This document shows, in pieces, positions 8,115 through 16,296 of a DNA stretch of 64,000 bases (within the stretch, counting starts at the first letter, position 1; every line of letters starts with the position of its first letter). The stretch lies in NCBI RefSeq assembly GCF_003116815.1, contig NZ_QDKQ01000056.1, positions 1-64,000 of the forward strand, read 5' to 3'. The position numbers and the translations under genes were made by a program. Source of the DNA: Caulobacter endophyticus (GTDB lineage: Bacteria; Pseudomonadota; Alphaproteobacteria; Caulobacterales; Caulobacteraceae). Below the pieces are notes generated by a model. It ran no database searches. It saw only the letters and a list, made by a program, of their open reading frames with translations, and was not told the DNA's origin.

Positions 8115-8453
8115 CTATCCCTTCAGCGAGCGCAGCGCCTGCTCGTGGACGTAGGCGGCGATGTCGAGCAGCGCCCGGTCGAGGGCGGTCTTGACCTCGT
8201 CCAGGCTGGCCTGCCCGTCTTCGGCGCGCTGGCAGACCTCGCCCAGCGCATTGGCCCCGACGCCGCGCGCCGCGCCCTTCACCGTATGGACGGCGTCACG
8301 CCAGCCGGGATGGCTGGGATCCAGCATCGGCGTCCACAGCGCGGCCTGCTCGCGAAACAGGGCCAGCACCTCTTCGATCACCGTTGCGTCGCCCATCGCG
8401 AACCCTTCCAGGTAGGCGAAATCCACGGCTCCGCTGATATCTCGCCTGGCCAT
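8115..8453 (-). CDS. Histidine-phosphotransfer (Hpt) domain protein
   Basis: A 112-aa stand-alone Hpt domain. The phosphorylatable histidine lies in the motif HTVKGAARGVGA at about residue 57, in a four-helix bundle. Such proteins pass phosphate between hybrid histidine kinases and response regulators. Caulobacter has small Hpt proteins of this size in stalk and cell-cycle relays (ShpA, ChpT), and this could be a ShpA-like protein, but I cannot verify orthology. It stands alone between the AraC gene and the tRNA genes. No partner kinase is in the window. Confidence 0.82.
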   Translation of the reverse strand: MARRDISGAVDFAYLEGFAMGDATVIEEVLALFREQAALWTPMLDPSHPGWRDAVHTVKGAARGVGANALGEVCQRAEDGQASLDEVKTALDRALLDIAAYVHEQALRSLKG

Positions 8454-8464
8454 CGAAAAAGTCC

Positions 8465-8492
8465 TTGCGCTCTCAAATTCATTGCGTATGTT
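8465..8492 (+). promoter_or_regulatory. Promoter of first tRNA-Lys gene
   Basis: TTGCGC, a 16-base spacer, then TATGTT, ending 45 bases before the tRNA. The same arrangement (TTGCGC-N16-TATGTA) with flanking CGCGCCTCGCCG is repeated before the second tRNA-Lys. Conservation between the two copies where the spacer has diverged supports function. Confidence 0.65.
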
Positions 8493-8537
8493 CCGCGCCT
8501 CGCCGCCGGGACGCTTCAGCGCTTCGGAATCGCGAAT

Positions 8538-8613
<76 letters not shown>

Positions 8614-8726
8614 TTCTCCTCAATACTTGAACCGCTAAGAACTTCCCCCTCCGGGGAGGCGCTTTGGCGTATCTGCGTTTCGTCCGGGTGCGACGAATAT
8701 ATCCACACCTTCTTGTCTAAATCGGA

Positions 8727-8754
8727 TTGCGCTCTCTGCGTCTTGGGGTATGTA
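8727..8754 (+). promoter_or_regulatory. Promoter of second tRNA-Lys gene
   Basis: TTGCGC-N16-TATGTA, equivalent in position and sequence to the promoter of the first copy and followed by the same CGCGCCTCGCCG element. The duplication therefore included promoter and tRNA together. Confidence 0.65.
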
Positions 8755-8800
8755 TCGCGCCTCGCCGTCGGGGACGCGAAAGCGACTTCGAAACGCGAAC

Positions 8801-8876
<76 letters not shown>

Positions 8877-9057
8877 TTCTCTCTTCGATTTGTTGATCTG
8901 AAGCCGGATGGCCGCGAAAGCGGCCGGCGCCGCTGCTTCGTGCAAGCACACCAGACCTCAATCAACGATTGTCCGACTGTCGGGCGCCGCCATGGGCGGC
9001 CGCTTGCGGTGGCGTTTCACGCCTAGCGTCGCTGATCCTTTGCAACGGATCCGCGCC

Positions 9058-10389
9058 ATGACCGCCGCCAAACCGCCCTCGCCTCACCGCCTGCCCCTGC
9101 TCGTCCACGCCGGCTATGGCGCGGGCCAGATCGCCGGCCAGGTGTTCCGCGACGCTCCGTCGCTGCTGCTGCTGTTCTTCATGACCAATGCGCTGGGTGT
9201 GGAGCCGGCGCTGGCCGGGGCGGCGATCTTCTTTCCCAAGCTGTTCTGGGGCCTGATCTCCGACCTGACCGTCGGCCTGGTCTCGGACCGCTGGAAGGCG
9301 AAGATTCCGCGCCGCCTGTGGCTGCTGGCCGGGGCCTTGCTGGCGCCGCTGGCGCTGATTCTGCTGTTCCACGTGCCGGAGGGCTCGCCCACCGCCAGCG
9401 CCGCCTACGTGGCCGGCGCTTTCAGCCTCTACATGATCGTGTTCGGGGCCTTTTCGGTGCCGTACCTGGCGATCGGCACGGAACTGTCGGACGATCCGAA
9501 GGAACGCACCGTGGTCATGGCCTGGCGGATGGGCTTCTCGGCCATCGGCCTCCTGGTCGGCAACGCCCTGGCGCCCGTGCTTGTGCAGACCTGGGGCGGC
9601 GGACGTCCGGCCTATTCGCAGATGTCGCTGGTGCTGGCTGGCGTCTGCGCGGCCAGCCTGCTGATCGCCTTCCTTGCCTCGCCCCGTCCGGTGGTCCAGG
9701 CCATCGCCCAGCCGGCGCTGCGCCTGAAGGCGATCCTCAGCGCCCTGACCGACAAGGCCTTCCGCCCCCTGCTGGGCGCCTACCTGCTGCAGTTGGTCGG
9801 CTCGGGCCTCGGCTACGCGGCGATGATCTACTTCCTCAGCTACAACATGGGCCGCAAGGACGCCCTGACCCAGATCGGCCTGATCGTGCTGGTTATGAGC
9901 GCCGTGGTCATCGCCGCCCAGCCGCTGTGGATCAAGCTGTCGGCCGCCTTCGGCCGCAAGCGGATCTACATCGCCGCCGCGCTGGGCCACGCCGTCGTCC
10001 AGGCGCTGTGGGGCGTGATGGCCGGCGCGCCGCTCGGCGCGATCTACGCCGTCGTCGTGCTGTTCGCCCTGTTCAACTCGGGCTGGAGCCTGATGGGCTA
10101 CAGCCTGCTGTCGGACGTCATCGCCCAGGACGAGGCCGAGCATGGTGAGAGCCGGGCCGGCGTGTTCTCGGCGCTGTGGACCGGGGCCGACAAGATCGGC
10201 TTTGCTTTGGGCGGCACCCTGCTGACGGGTCTGGTCCTGTCGGCCTTCGGCTTCTCCAGCGCCCTGGCGGTGACCGGGGCTGCCCAGCCGGGCTCGGCCC
10301 TGGTCGGCGTGGCCGTGGCCTTCGCCTACGCCCCCGCGGCGTTCAACCTGGCCGCGGCGGCTCTATACGCGAAGTTCGGGAGGGCGTGA
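9058..10389 (+). CDS. MFS transporter, glycoside-pentoside-hexuronide (GPH) type
   Basis: A 443-aa inner-membrane transporter with about 12 predicted hydrophobic segments. The N-terminal HAGYGAGQIAGQVFRDAPSL followed by LFFMTNALG, and the loop DLTVGLVSDRWKAKIPRRLW between helices 2 and 3, match the GPH (MFS_2) family, which imports sugars, glycosides or related solutes with a cation. The substrate cannot be predicted. The ATG at 9058 is preferred; an open extension upstream reaches back toward the tRNA gene and is not hydrophobic. It ends convergently with the MDR gene. Two hairpins lie between them. Confidence 0.85.
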   Translation: MTAAKPPSPHRLPLLVHAGYGAGQIAGQVFRDAPSLLLLFFMTNALGVEPALAGAAIFFPKLFWGLISDLTVGLVSDRWKAKIPRRLWLLAGALLAPLALILLFHVPEGSPTASAAYVAGAFSLYMIVFGAFSVPYLAIGTELSDDPKERTVVMAWRMGFSAIGLLVGNALAPVLVQTWGGGRPAYSQMSLVLAGVCAASLLIAFLASPRPVVQAIAQPALRLKAILSALTDKAFRPLLGAYLLQLVGSGLGYAAMIYFLSYNMGRKDALTQIGLIVLVMSAVVIAAQPLWIKLSAAFGRKRIYIAAALGHAVVQALWGVMAGAPLGAIYAVVVLFALFNSGWSLMGYSLLSDVIAQDEAEHGESRAGVFSALWTGADKIGFALGGTLLTGLVLSAFGFSSALAVTGAAQPGSALVGVAVAFAYAPAAFNLAAAALYAKFGRA

Positions 10390-10406
10390 GGCCCCTCCCA
10401 AGGCAA

Positions 10407-10433
10407 AGGGGCCGACGCGATGCGCCGGCCCCT
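10407..10433. terminator. Hairpin between convergent genes
   Basis: AGGGGCCG and CGGCCCCT arms enclose an inner CGC/GCG pair. It lies 18 bases after the transporter stop and 49 bases beyond the MDR stop. No clear T-run follows, so termination would be weak or bidirectional. Confidence 0.45.
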
Positions 10434-10436
10434 CGG

Positions 10437-10466
10437 TCCCGGACAGCCGCTGCGCGGCTTCCGGGA
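10437..10466. repeat. Palindrome with CCCGG/CCGGG arms (TCATCCCGG family)
   Basis: CCCGGA and TCCGGG arms surround the nested palindrome AGCCGC-TG-CGCGGCT and are followed by GATGACG. The reverse complement of the right edge reads CGTCATCCCGGA, close to the arm of the palindrome at 18574-18616 (CTCGTCATCCCGATC), suggesting related elements. Confidence 0.4.
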
Positions 10467-10481
10467 TGACGAACGAAGCGG

Positions 10482-11483
10482 TTACTCGCCCACCTTCACC
10501 AGCGTCTTGCCAGTGTTGGCGCCCTTCATCAGGCGCTCGAACTGCGCCGGGGCCGACTCGACGCCCTCGCCCAGATCCTCGACCTGCACCAGGCGGCCCT
10601 CCTTGAGCCACGGCTCGGCGGTCTTCACCCACTCGCTCCAGCGCGGATAGAAGTCGTAGACCACCAGGCCCATGACGCTGGCGCGCTTGCCGACGATGGG
10701 GCCCAGGCCGAACTGCGGCGGCGGGCCGTCGGCATGGTGGTGGGCCGACAGGCCGCAGATCACCACGCGGCCGTAGGTCTTCAGCAGGCCGAACACCGAA
10801 TTGAAGATCGGCTGGCCGACGTTCTCGAAGTGAACGGTGGGACCGCCGTCGGTCAGGGCCTTCAACTCGTCGACCCAGCCTTCCTTGCGATAGTCGACGG
10901 CGGCGTCGAAGCCGTAGCGCTCGACCACCTGCGCGACCTTGTCGGCCCCGCCGGCGATGCCGACGGCCTTGGCGCCGAGGATCCTGGCGATCTGGCCGGC
11001 CGTGCCGCCGACGCTGCCGGCGGCCGCGTCGACCGTGAAGACGTCGCCGGCGCCCACCTTGGCCAGCTGGGTTACGCCTGCCCAGGCGGTCAGGCCCGGC
11101 ATGCCCAGCACGCCCAGGTGATTGGACACGCCCAGCGTCGGGTCGACCTTGCGGGCGAACCTGGCGTCCATCAGGCCGACCTGAGCCCAGCCGGCTTCGC
11201 CGATCACGTGGTCGCCCGGCGCGAAGTCCGGATGGCCCGAGGCGATGACCTCGGCCACGGCCGAGCCCGGCAGGGTCTCGCCGGGGGCCGGGCGCGGCTC
11301 GCCCATGTGCCGGCCGCGCAGGCGGGGGCCGAGATAGGGATCGAGCGACAGGTACAGCACCCGCACCAGCAGCTGGCCGGCGGGCGCCGTGGTCGGCGCG
11401 ACGCGCTCGACCACTTCGAAATCGGCGGCGACGGGCACGTCCTCGAGCACGCGCTTGAGGACGACTTCCAGGGTCTTGGTCAT
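10482..11483 (-). CDS. NADP-dependent MDR oxidoreductase (CurA / alkenal reductase type)
   Basis: A 333-aa zinc-independent medium-chain reductase related to CurA and leukotriene-B4 12-hydroxydehydrogenase, which reduce C=C bonds conjugated to carbonyls using NADPH. Family features include LYLSLDPYLGPRLRG near residue 50, GMPGLTAWAGV, the Rossmann motif AAAGSVGGTAGQIARILGAK with the AxxGxxG pattern, and VHFENVGQPIFNSVFGLL. The substrate is unknown; it neighbours the catabolic island and might reduce an enone intermediate, but it may serve general detoxification. ATG at 11483. Confidence 0.85.
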   Translation of the reverse strand: MTKTLEVVLKRVLEDVPVAADFEVVERVAPTTAPAGQLLVRVLYLSLDPYLGPRLRGRHMGEPRPAPGETLPGSAVAEVIASGHPDFAPGDHVIGEAGWAQVGLMDARFARKVDPTLGVSNHLGVLGMPGLTAWAGVTQLAKVGAGDVFTVDAAAGSVGGTAGQIARILGAKAVGIAGGADKVAQVVERYGFDAAVDYRKEGWVDELKALTDGGPTVHFENVGQPIFNSVFGLLKTYGRVVICGLSAHHHADGPPPQFGLGPIVGKRASVMGLVVYDFYPRWSEWVKTAEPWLKEGRLVQVEDLGEGVESAPAQFERLMKGANTGKTLVKVGE

Positions 11484-11605
11484 GATCGATACGCTCCGGC
11501 GCCCCGGATTTGGGACTCTCGCCGGACCCTAGCGGCCGGGACGCGGTTACCGCGGCCGTCTCGTCGGATCCATCCGCCTGCCGGAGGAATGACCTCGCCG
11601 ACCTC

Positions 11606-12445
11606 CTAGTGCGGCTCCTCGCCGCCGGAGACGTTCATGCTCTCGGCGGTGATGTACCTGGCCTCGTCCGAGCACAGGAAGGCCACCGCGTCGGCGGTGT
11701 CCTCAGGCTTGCCGGGGCGGCCCAGCGGGATGCGGGCGGCCATGGCGGCCAAGTAGGCCTCGACCGAGGCCGCGCCGGTGACCTTGGCGAAATACTCGTT
11801 CTGCCAGGCGCCGAGACCCGTGGTCACGTGGTTGGGGCAGACGTTGTTGACGGTGATCTGGTGCGCGCCCAGCTCGATGGCGGCCGAACGCGTCAGGCCG
11901 ACGAGCCCGTGCTTGGAGGCGGTGTAGGCCTGGGCGTGCGGAAAGCCGGACTTCGCCGCCTGGCTGGCGATATTGACGATGCGGCCGCCCCTGCCTTGCG
12001 GGATCATCACCTCGGCGGCGGCCTTCAGGCCGAAGAAGCAGCCGGTCAGGTTGACGTCGATGACCGCCGACCAGTCCTCGGGCCGGACCTCCATCAGCGG
12101 CTTCATGATGTAGCCGATGCCGGCGTTGTTGACCCAGATGTCGAGCGAACCGTGGGTATCCACGGCATGGTCGGCCAGCGCCCGGACCTCGTCCCAGCGA
12201 CGAACGTCGCAGGGTCGGATGCTGGCCGACCCGCCGTACTGGCGCAGATCGGCGGCGATCGCCTCCATCTCCTCGGTCCCGCCGATCATGCCGGCAGGCG
12301 TAGAAGGATCGACGGAGCGACCGATGTCGGAGACGACCACCGCCGCTCCCTCCTGCGCCAGGCGTCGTGCGATGGCCTCCCCCAGGCCTCCGCGCCGACC
12401 GGACCCGGTGACGACCGCCGTCTTGCCTCCGAAGCGTCCCGCCAT
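11606..12445 (-). CDS. Short-chain dehydrogenase/reductase (SDR)
   Basis: A 279-aa NAD(P)-dependent oxidoreductase. It shows the cofactor motif TGSGRRGGLGEAIA (TGxxxGxG variant), the NNAG motif, and the catalytic Ser/Tyr/Lys in IVNIASQAAKSG and AYTASKHG. The C-terminal VNNVCPNHVTTGLG and AESMNVSGGEEPH are usual for alcohol/hydroxyacyl dehydrogenases of this class. The true start is the ATG at 12445; the open frame continues far upstream only as antisense of the deacetylase gene. It lies two bases after the HapK-like gene, so the two form an operon divergent from the catabolic genes. Confidence 0.85.
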   Translation of the reverse strand: MAGRFGGKTAVVTGSGRRGGLGEAIARRLAQEGAAVVVSDIGRSVDPSTPAGMIGGTEEMEAIAADLRQYGGSASIRPCDVRRWDEVRALADHAVDTHGSLDIWVNNAGIGYIMKPLMEVRPEDWSAVIDVNLTGCFFGLKAAAEVMIPQGRGGRIVNIASQAAKSGFPHAQAYTASKHGLVGLTRSAAIELGAHQITVNNVCPNHVTTGLGAWQNEYFAKVTGAASVEAYLAAMAARIPLGRPGKPEDTADAVAFLCSDEARYITAESMNVSGGEEPH

Positions 12446-12447
12446 GC

Positions 12448-12762
12448 TCAACCCACCTTCTCGGTGACGATGAAGGTGGTGTCGGCCAGGGCCTGGAACT
12501 CGGCGGCGATCGCCTGCATCGTTTCGCTCGACACGTCGGCCCCGAAGGCGTCCATGTCCGCGACGTCGATGATCTCCACGTACTGATAGGGCGGCGCAGC
12601 GTCGGTCCCGAGCAGGGCCGCCGAGCGGAAGACCTCGAACTTGTCGATGGACTTCAGGCCGTTGACGGTCGGCAGGTCGCGTTCCTTGGCCCAGGCCTCG
12701 TAATCGGCGACCGAGACGCCGGGCTTCAGGTTGAACAGGGCGACAATCCGCGTGACGGCCAT
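12448..12762 (-). CDS. REDY/HapK-like small protein (dimeric alpha-beta barrel type)
   Basis: A 104-aa protein whose N-terminus (VTRIVALFNLKPGVSVADYE, then KERDLPTVNGLKSI) resembles the HapK/RedY family named after prodiginine gene clusters and related to EthD-like ferredoxin-fold proteins. Family members are sometimes linked to pyrrole metabolism, but their reaction is poorly defined. It is first in a two-gene operon with the SDR and is divergent from the PuuE-like deacetylase, so it probably belongs to the catabolic island. The prodiginine synthesis genes are absent. Confidence 0.7.
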   Translation of the reverse strand: MAVTRIVALFNLKPGVSVADYEAWAKERDLPTVNGLKSIDKFEVFRSAALLGTDAAPPYQYVEIIDVADMDAFGADVSSETMQAIAAEFQALADTTFIVTEKVG

Positions 12763-12883
12763 CGGGCGCTCCCTCCGTTGCGGCTCTCATGCCGCCGTGA
12801 AGATTTGGAGGCCGCACGCTGGAGCGCCGCACCGGAAGGCGCGAGCGCCGCGAGCGAAGTGACCGCCTACTGGAGAAAGCCCC
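12763..12883. promoter_or_regulatory. Divergent promoter region at the head of the catabolic island
   Basis: 121 bases between the HapK-like and deacetylase starts. A ribosome-binding site (TGGAGAAAG) precedes the GTG at 12884. No regulator gene is adjacent and no operator was identified. Confidence 0.35.
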
Positions 12884-13768
12884 GTGCCCGCACCTGAAGA
12901 CTTCCGCTGGCCTGACGGCTCGCGCCTGGCCCTGTCGATCGTCGTCAATGTCGAGGAAGGCGCCGAGCACAACATCCGCGACGGCGACAAGGGTCCTGAG
13001 CCGGTCGACGAGCTGGGCGCGGTTCCCAAGAAGCCGATGCGCATGCACGGCAGCGAGAGCAACTATCTGTACGGCATCAAGGCCGGGGCGCCACGCATCC
13101 TGCGCATCCTGGACCGGTACGGCGTCGAGGCGACCTGGACGGCCGCGGCCCTGGCCCTGGAACGCGCTCCAGATCTCGCCGCCGCCATCCGCGCCCGAGG
13201 CGACGAGGTCGCCGCCCACGGCTATCGCTGGACTCACCAGTTCTGGATGGACGAGGCCAGGGAGCGCGAGTTCATCACCAAGGCCGCCGACTCGATCGAA
13301 CGTACGATCGGCGCCCGCCCGTCGGGCTGGCTGTCGCGCTACCTGCACACCGACAACACCCGCCGCCTGATCGCCGAGGCCGGCTTCAGCTACCACATGG
13401 ACGACTATTCCGACGACTTCCCGTTCTGGGATCGGGTCGAGACCTCGGACGGGCAGGCGAAGCTCATGGTCATCCTGCCCTACGCCATGGACTCCAACGA
13501 CATGAAGTTCTGGCTGGCCCCGTCGCTGACGGCCAAGGACTGGCTGGACTACGCCGTGGCCACCTTCGACGAGCTGCACGCCGAGAGCCAGGAGGTGGGC
13601 GCGCGAATGATGAGCCTTGGCCTGCATCTGCGGATCATCGGCCGCCCTGGCCGCATCGGCGCCTTCCGCAAGTTCCTCGACCACGTGACCGCCCAGGACG
13701 GCGTTTGGATCGCCTGTCGGAGAAAAATCGCCCAGGCGTTCGCTGAGGCCGTGCCGATAGGCGATTGA
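12884..13768 (+). CDS. Polysaccharide-deacetylase-fold hydrolase (PuuE / cyclic-imide hydrolase type)
   Basis: A 294-aa cytoplasmic protein with no signal peptide, of the NodB-fold branch that includes allantoinase PuuE and bacterial cyclic-imide hydrolase. These enzymes open cyclic amide or imide rings rather than deacetylating sugars. The motif VNVEEGAEHN near residue 22 supplies the acidic metal residue position, and AAHGYRWTHQFW near residue 107 corresponds to the conserved HG-R/W-x-H metal site. Length matches the 290-310 aa family norm. GTG start with a good TGGAGAAAG site. First gene of a + strand run reaching 18556. Ring amide hydrolysis is inference; the substrate is unknown. Confidence 0.75.
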   Translation: MPAPEDFRWPDGSRLALSIVVNVEEGAEHNIRDGDKGPEPVDELGAVPKKPMRMHGSESNYLYGIKAGAPRILRILDRYGVEATWTAAALALERAPDLAAAIRARGDEVAAHGYRWTHQFWMDEAREREFITKAADSIERTIGARPSGWLSRYLHTDNTRRLIAEAGFSYHMDDYSDDFPFWDRVETSDGQAKLMVILPYAMDSNDMKFWLAPSLTAKDWLDYAVATFDELHAESQEVGARMMSLGLHLRIIGRPGRIGAFRKFLDHVTAQDGVWIACRRKIAQAFAEAVPIGD

Positions 13769-13773
13769 CGCCT

Positions 13774-14574
13774 ATGACCTTTCGCTCGCTGCTCTTCGTG
13801 CCCGGGACGCGCCCGGATCGCTTCGGCAAGGCGCTGGACGCCGGCGCGGACGCCGTCTGCATCGACCTTGAAGACGCCGTGCCGCCGGCCGGCAAGGGCG
13901 AGGCTCGCGCTTCCGCCCTCGCCTTCCTGGCCGCGCCGCGCACCGCCGTGGTCGGCCTGCGGATCAACGGCGTGCGTACGCTGGAGGGCCTGAAGGACCT
14001 CGTGGCGCTGGCCGAGAGCGACGTGCGCCCAGACTTCCTGATGATCCCCAAGGTGGCCGCGCCGGAAGACCTGCTGACCGCCGGAGAGGTGCTGCCGGGC
14101 CTGCCGTTATGGCCGGTAGTCGAGTCGGCCGAAGGCGTGCGCCGGGCCTTCGAGATCTGCGCCGCGCCCGGCGTGGCCGGCGCCCTGTTCGGCGGCGCGG
14201 ACCTGTCTGCCGATCTCGGCTCGACCATGGACTGGGACGCCCTGCTCCTGGGCCGCGGCACGCTGATCGCCGCCTGCGGCCGGGCCGGCGTCGCCTCGCT
14301 GGACGTGCCGCACCTCAATCTTGCCGATCCGGACGACCTAGCCGCCTCGACGCTGCGGGCCAAGGCCCTGGGCTTCACCGGCCGGTCGTGCATCCACCCG
14401 GCCCAGGTGGCCGCGGTGAACGCCGCCTACACCCCCTCGCCCGCCGAGATCGAGCGCGCCCGGCGCGTGGTCGAGGCCTTCGACGCCGCTGGCGGGGCCG
14501 CCGCCCTGCTGGACGGCAAGCTGATCGAACTGCCGGTCATCCGCGCCGCTCGGCGCGTGCTCGACCGCGCTTAG
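13774..14574 (+). CDS. HpcH/HpaI-aldolase / CitE-like acyl-CoA lyase
   Basis: A 266-aa TIM-barrel lyase related to CitE, malyl-CoA and citramalyl-CoA lyases. Seen are RSLLFVPGTRPDRFGKAL at the N-terminus, CIDLEDAVPPAGKGEAR, the Mg-binding glutamate in VVESAEGVRRAFE, the metal aspartate in GGADLSADLG, and GFTGRSCIHPAQV. These are all hallmarks of CoA-thioester lyases that release pyruvate or glyoxylate. Next to the MaoC hydratase and CoA-transferases, it matches the position of citramalyl-CoA lyase (Ccl) in itaconate degradation, which yields pyruvate and acetyl-CoA. ATG at 13774, six bases after the deacetylase. Confidence 0.82.
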   Translation: MTFRSLLFVPGTRPDRFGKALDAGADAVCIDLEDAVPPAGKGEARASALAFLAAPRTAVVGLRINGVRTLEGLKDLVALAESDVRPDFLMIPKVAAPEDLLTAGEVLPGLPLWPVVESAEGVRRAFEICAAPGVAGALFGGADLSADLGSTMDWDALLLGRGTLIAACGRAGVASLDVPHLNLADPDDLAASTLRAKALGFTGRSCIHPAQVAAVNAAYTPSPAEIERARRVVEAFDAAGGAAALLDGKLIELPVIRAARRVLDRA

Positions 14575-14591
14575 ACCTAGGAGACTCCCCC

Positions 14592-15113
14592 ATGTCGCAG
14601 AACTGGAAAGAGGTCGGTCCTCAGCGCTACCGCGAGACCTTCGGCCGCTATTTCGAGGACTTCATCGTCGACGACGTCTACGAGCACCGCCCCGGAAAGA
14701 CGGTGACCGAGTACGACAATCACCTGTTCACGCTGCTGACGCTGAACACCCACCCGATGCACTTCGACGCCGAGTTCGCCAAGGCCTCGGAGTTCAAGAA
14801 GAACCTGGTGGTCAGCCCCTACACCCTCGCTTTGCTGATCGGCATGAGCGTGACCGACGTCTCGCAGAAGGCCATCGCCAACCTCGGCATGGACGAGGTG
14901 AAGTTCAGCGCCCCGGTGTTCGCCGGCGACACGATCTATGGCGAGAGCGAGGTGCTGGCCAAGCGCGAGAGCAAGTCGCGCCCCGGCCAGGGCATCGTCA
15001 CGATCCTGACCACGGGCATCAACCAGGACGGCACGGTCGTCTGCACCTTCAAGCGCAACATGCTGATCCCGGCGCGCGGCCACGCCGTCGAGGACAAGGT
15101 CGGGAACTATTAA
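14592..15113 (+). CDS. MaoC-family (hot-dog) acyl-CoA hydratase
   Basis: A 173-aa hot-dog fold protein. YFEDFIVDDVYEHRPGKTVT at the N-terminus and the hydratase motif region EYDNHLFTLLTLNTHPMHFD (conserved Asp/His dyad position) match the MaoC hydratases that include mesaconyl-CoA and itaconyl-CoA hydratases. It ends one base before the acyl-CoA dehydrogenase gene. By context it would hydrate an unsaturated dicarboxyl-CoA to the substrate of the neighbouring CitE-like lyase. Start ATG 14592 with GGAG nearby. Confidence 0.82.
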   Translation: MSQNWKEVGPQRYRETFGRYFEDFIVDDVYEHRPGKTVTEYDNHLFTLLTLNTHPMHFDAEFAKASEFKKNLVVSPYTLALLIGMSVTDVSQKAIANLGMDEVKFSAPVFAGDTIYGESEVLAKRESKSRPGQGIVTILTTGINQDGTVVCTFKRNMLIPARGHAVEDKVGNY

Positions 15114-15114
15114 G

Positions 15115-16296
15115 ATGGGCGAGATCTCGGAAGCCGACGAACGCGCCATCCTCGACGCCATCGACAAGTGGCTCGAGAAAAAGGTCGCCCCCGTGGCGAT
15201 GCAGCTCGAGCACGACGACGAGTATCCCCATGCCCTCGTCGAGGACATGAAGGAACTGGGCCTGTTCGGGGCCCTGATCGACCCCGAGTACGGCGGCCTT
15301 GGGCTTTCGGCCCTGACCTATTCGCGGATCGTCACCAAGATCAGCGCTGAGTGGATGAGCCTGACGGGCGTCTTCAACTCGCACCTGATGATGGCCATGG
15401 TCGTGCAGAAGTTCGGCACGCAGAAGCAGAAGGACTTCTGGCTGCCCCGCTTCGCCACCGGCGAGATGCGCGGGTGCCTTGGCCTCACCGAGCCGGACGC
15501 CGGCACCGACCTGCAGGGCATCCGCACTGTGGCGCGGCGCGACGGCGGCGACTACGTCGTCAACGGCGCCAAGACCTGGATCACCAACGCCATCGAGGGC
15601 CACGTCTCGGCCCTGCTGGTGAAGACCGATCCCGAGGCCCAGCCGCGCCACAAGGGGATGAGCATGCTCATCACCCCGAAGATCGATCCCGAGACCCGCG
15701 CGCCCATCGCCGGAGTCAGGAACGGCCGCAAGCTGGAGAAGCTGGGCTACAAGGGCATCGATAGCGGCGAGTTCATCTTCGAGGACTATCGCTGCGACGC
15801 CGAGCTTTGCCTGGTGGGCGGCGAGGAAGGCCAGGGCTTCCTGATGGCCACCGGCGGCCTGGAGATCGGCCGCATCAACGTCGCCGCCCGCTCGGTCGGC
15901 ATCGCCAAGCGTGCGCTGGCCGAAAGCGTCAAATATGCCCAGGTCCGCAAGACCATGGGCAAGCCGATCGCCCAGCACCAGGCCATCCAGCTGAAGCTCG
16001 GCGAGATGGGGGCCAGGACCCGCGCCTCGGAGCTGCTCGTGGAAGACGCCGCCAAGGCCTATGACCGCGGCGAGCGCGTCGACATGGAAGCCGGCATGGC
16101 CAAGTACTATGCGTCGGAGACGGCGCTGTACGTCGCCACCGAGGCCATGCGCATCCACGGCGCCTACGGCTACTCCAAGGAATATCCGATCGAGCGGCTG
16201 TTCCGCGACGCCCCGCTGATGTGCATCGGCGAAGGCACCAACGAGATGCAGCGGATCATCATCGCCCGCCAGCTCGTGGCCCGGAACCCGGTCTGA
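15115..16296 (+). CDS. Acyl-CoA dehydrogenase
   Basis: A 393-aa FAD enzyme. The signature LTEPDAGTDLQGIRTVARR, the substrate/flavin segment KTWITNAIEG, and the C-terminal RIHGAYGYSKEYPIERLFRD are canonical. The catalytic base position is retained as a glutamate in GEGTNEMQR (about E373). The insertion with an unusually long Lys/Arg stretch around PRHKGMSMLITPKIDPETRA is seen in dehydrogenases acting on polar or dicarboxylic CoA esters (inference). It has the same neighbourhood as the acyl-CoA dehydrogenase in the Pseudomonas itaconate cluster. Stop overlaps the next ATG (TGATG). Confidence 0.88.
   Translation: MGEISEADERAILDAIDKWLEKKVAPVAMQLEHDDEYPHALVEDMKELGLFGALIDPEYGGLGLSALTYSRIVTKISAEWMSLTGVFNSHLMMAMVVQKFGTQKQKDFWLPRFATGEMRGCLGLTEPDAGTDLQGIRTVARRDGGDYVVNGAKTWITNAIEGHVSALLVKTDPEAQPRHKGMSMLITPKIDPETRAPIAGVRNGRKLEKLGYKGIDSGEFIFEDYRCDAELCLVGGEEGQGFLMATGGLEIGRINVAARSVGIAKRALAESVKYAQVRKTMGKPIAQHQAIQLKLGEMGARTRASELLVEDAAKAYDRGERVDMEAGMAKYYASETALYVATEAMRIHGAYGYSKEYPIERLFRDAPLMCIGEGTNEMQRIIIARQLVARNPV

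Noticed and set aside
11606-13684. 692-residue apparent SDR fusion protein
   Set aside because: Only the last 279 residues are an SDR; the upstream part is antisense to the deacetylase gene and out of frame through the HapK-like gene.
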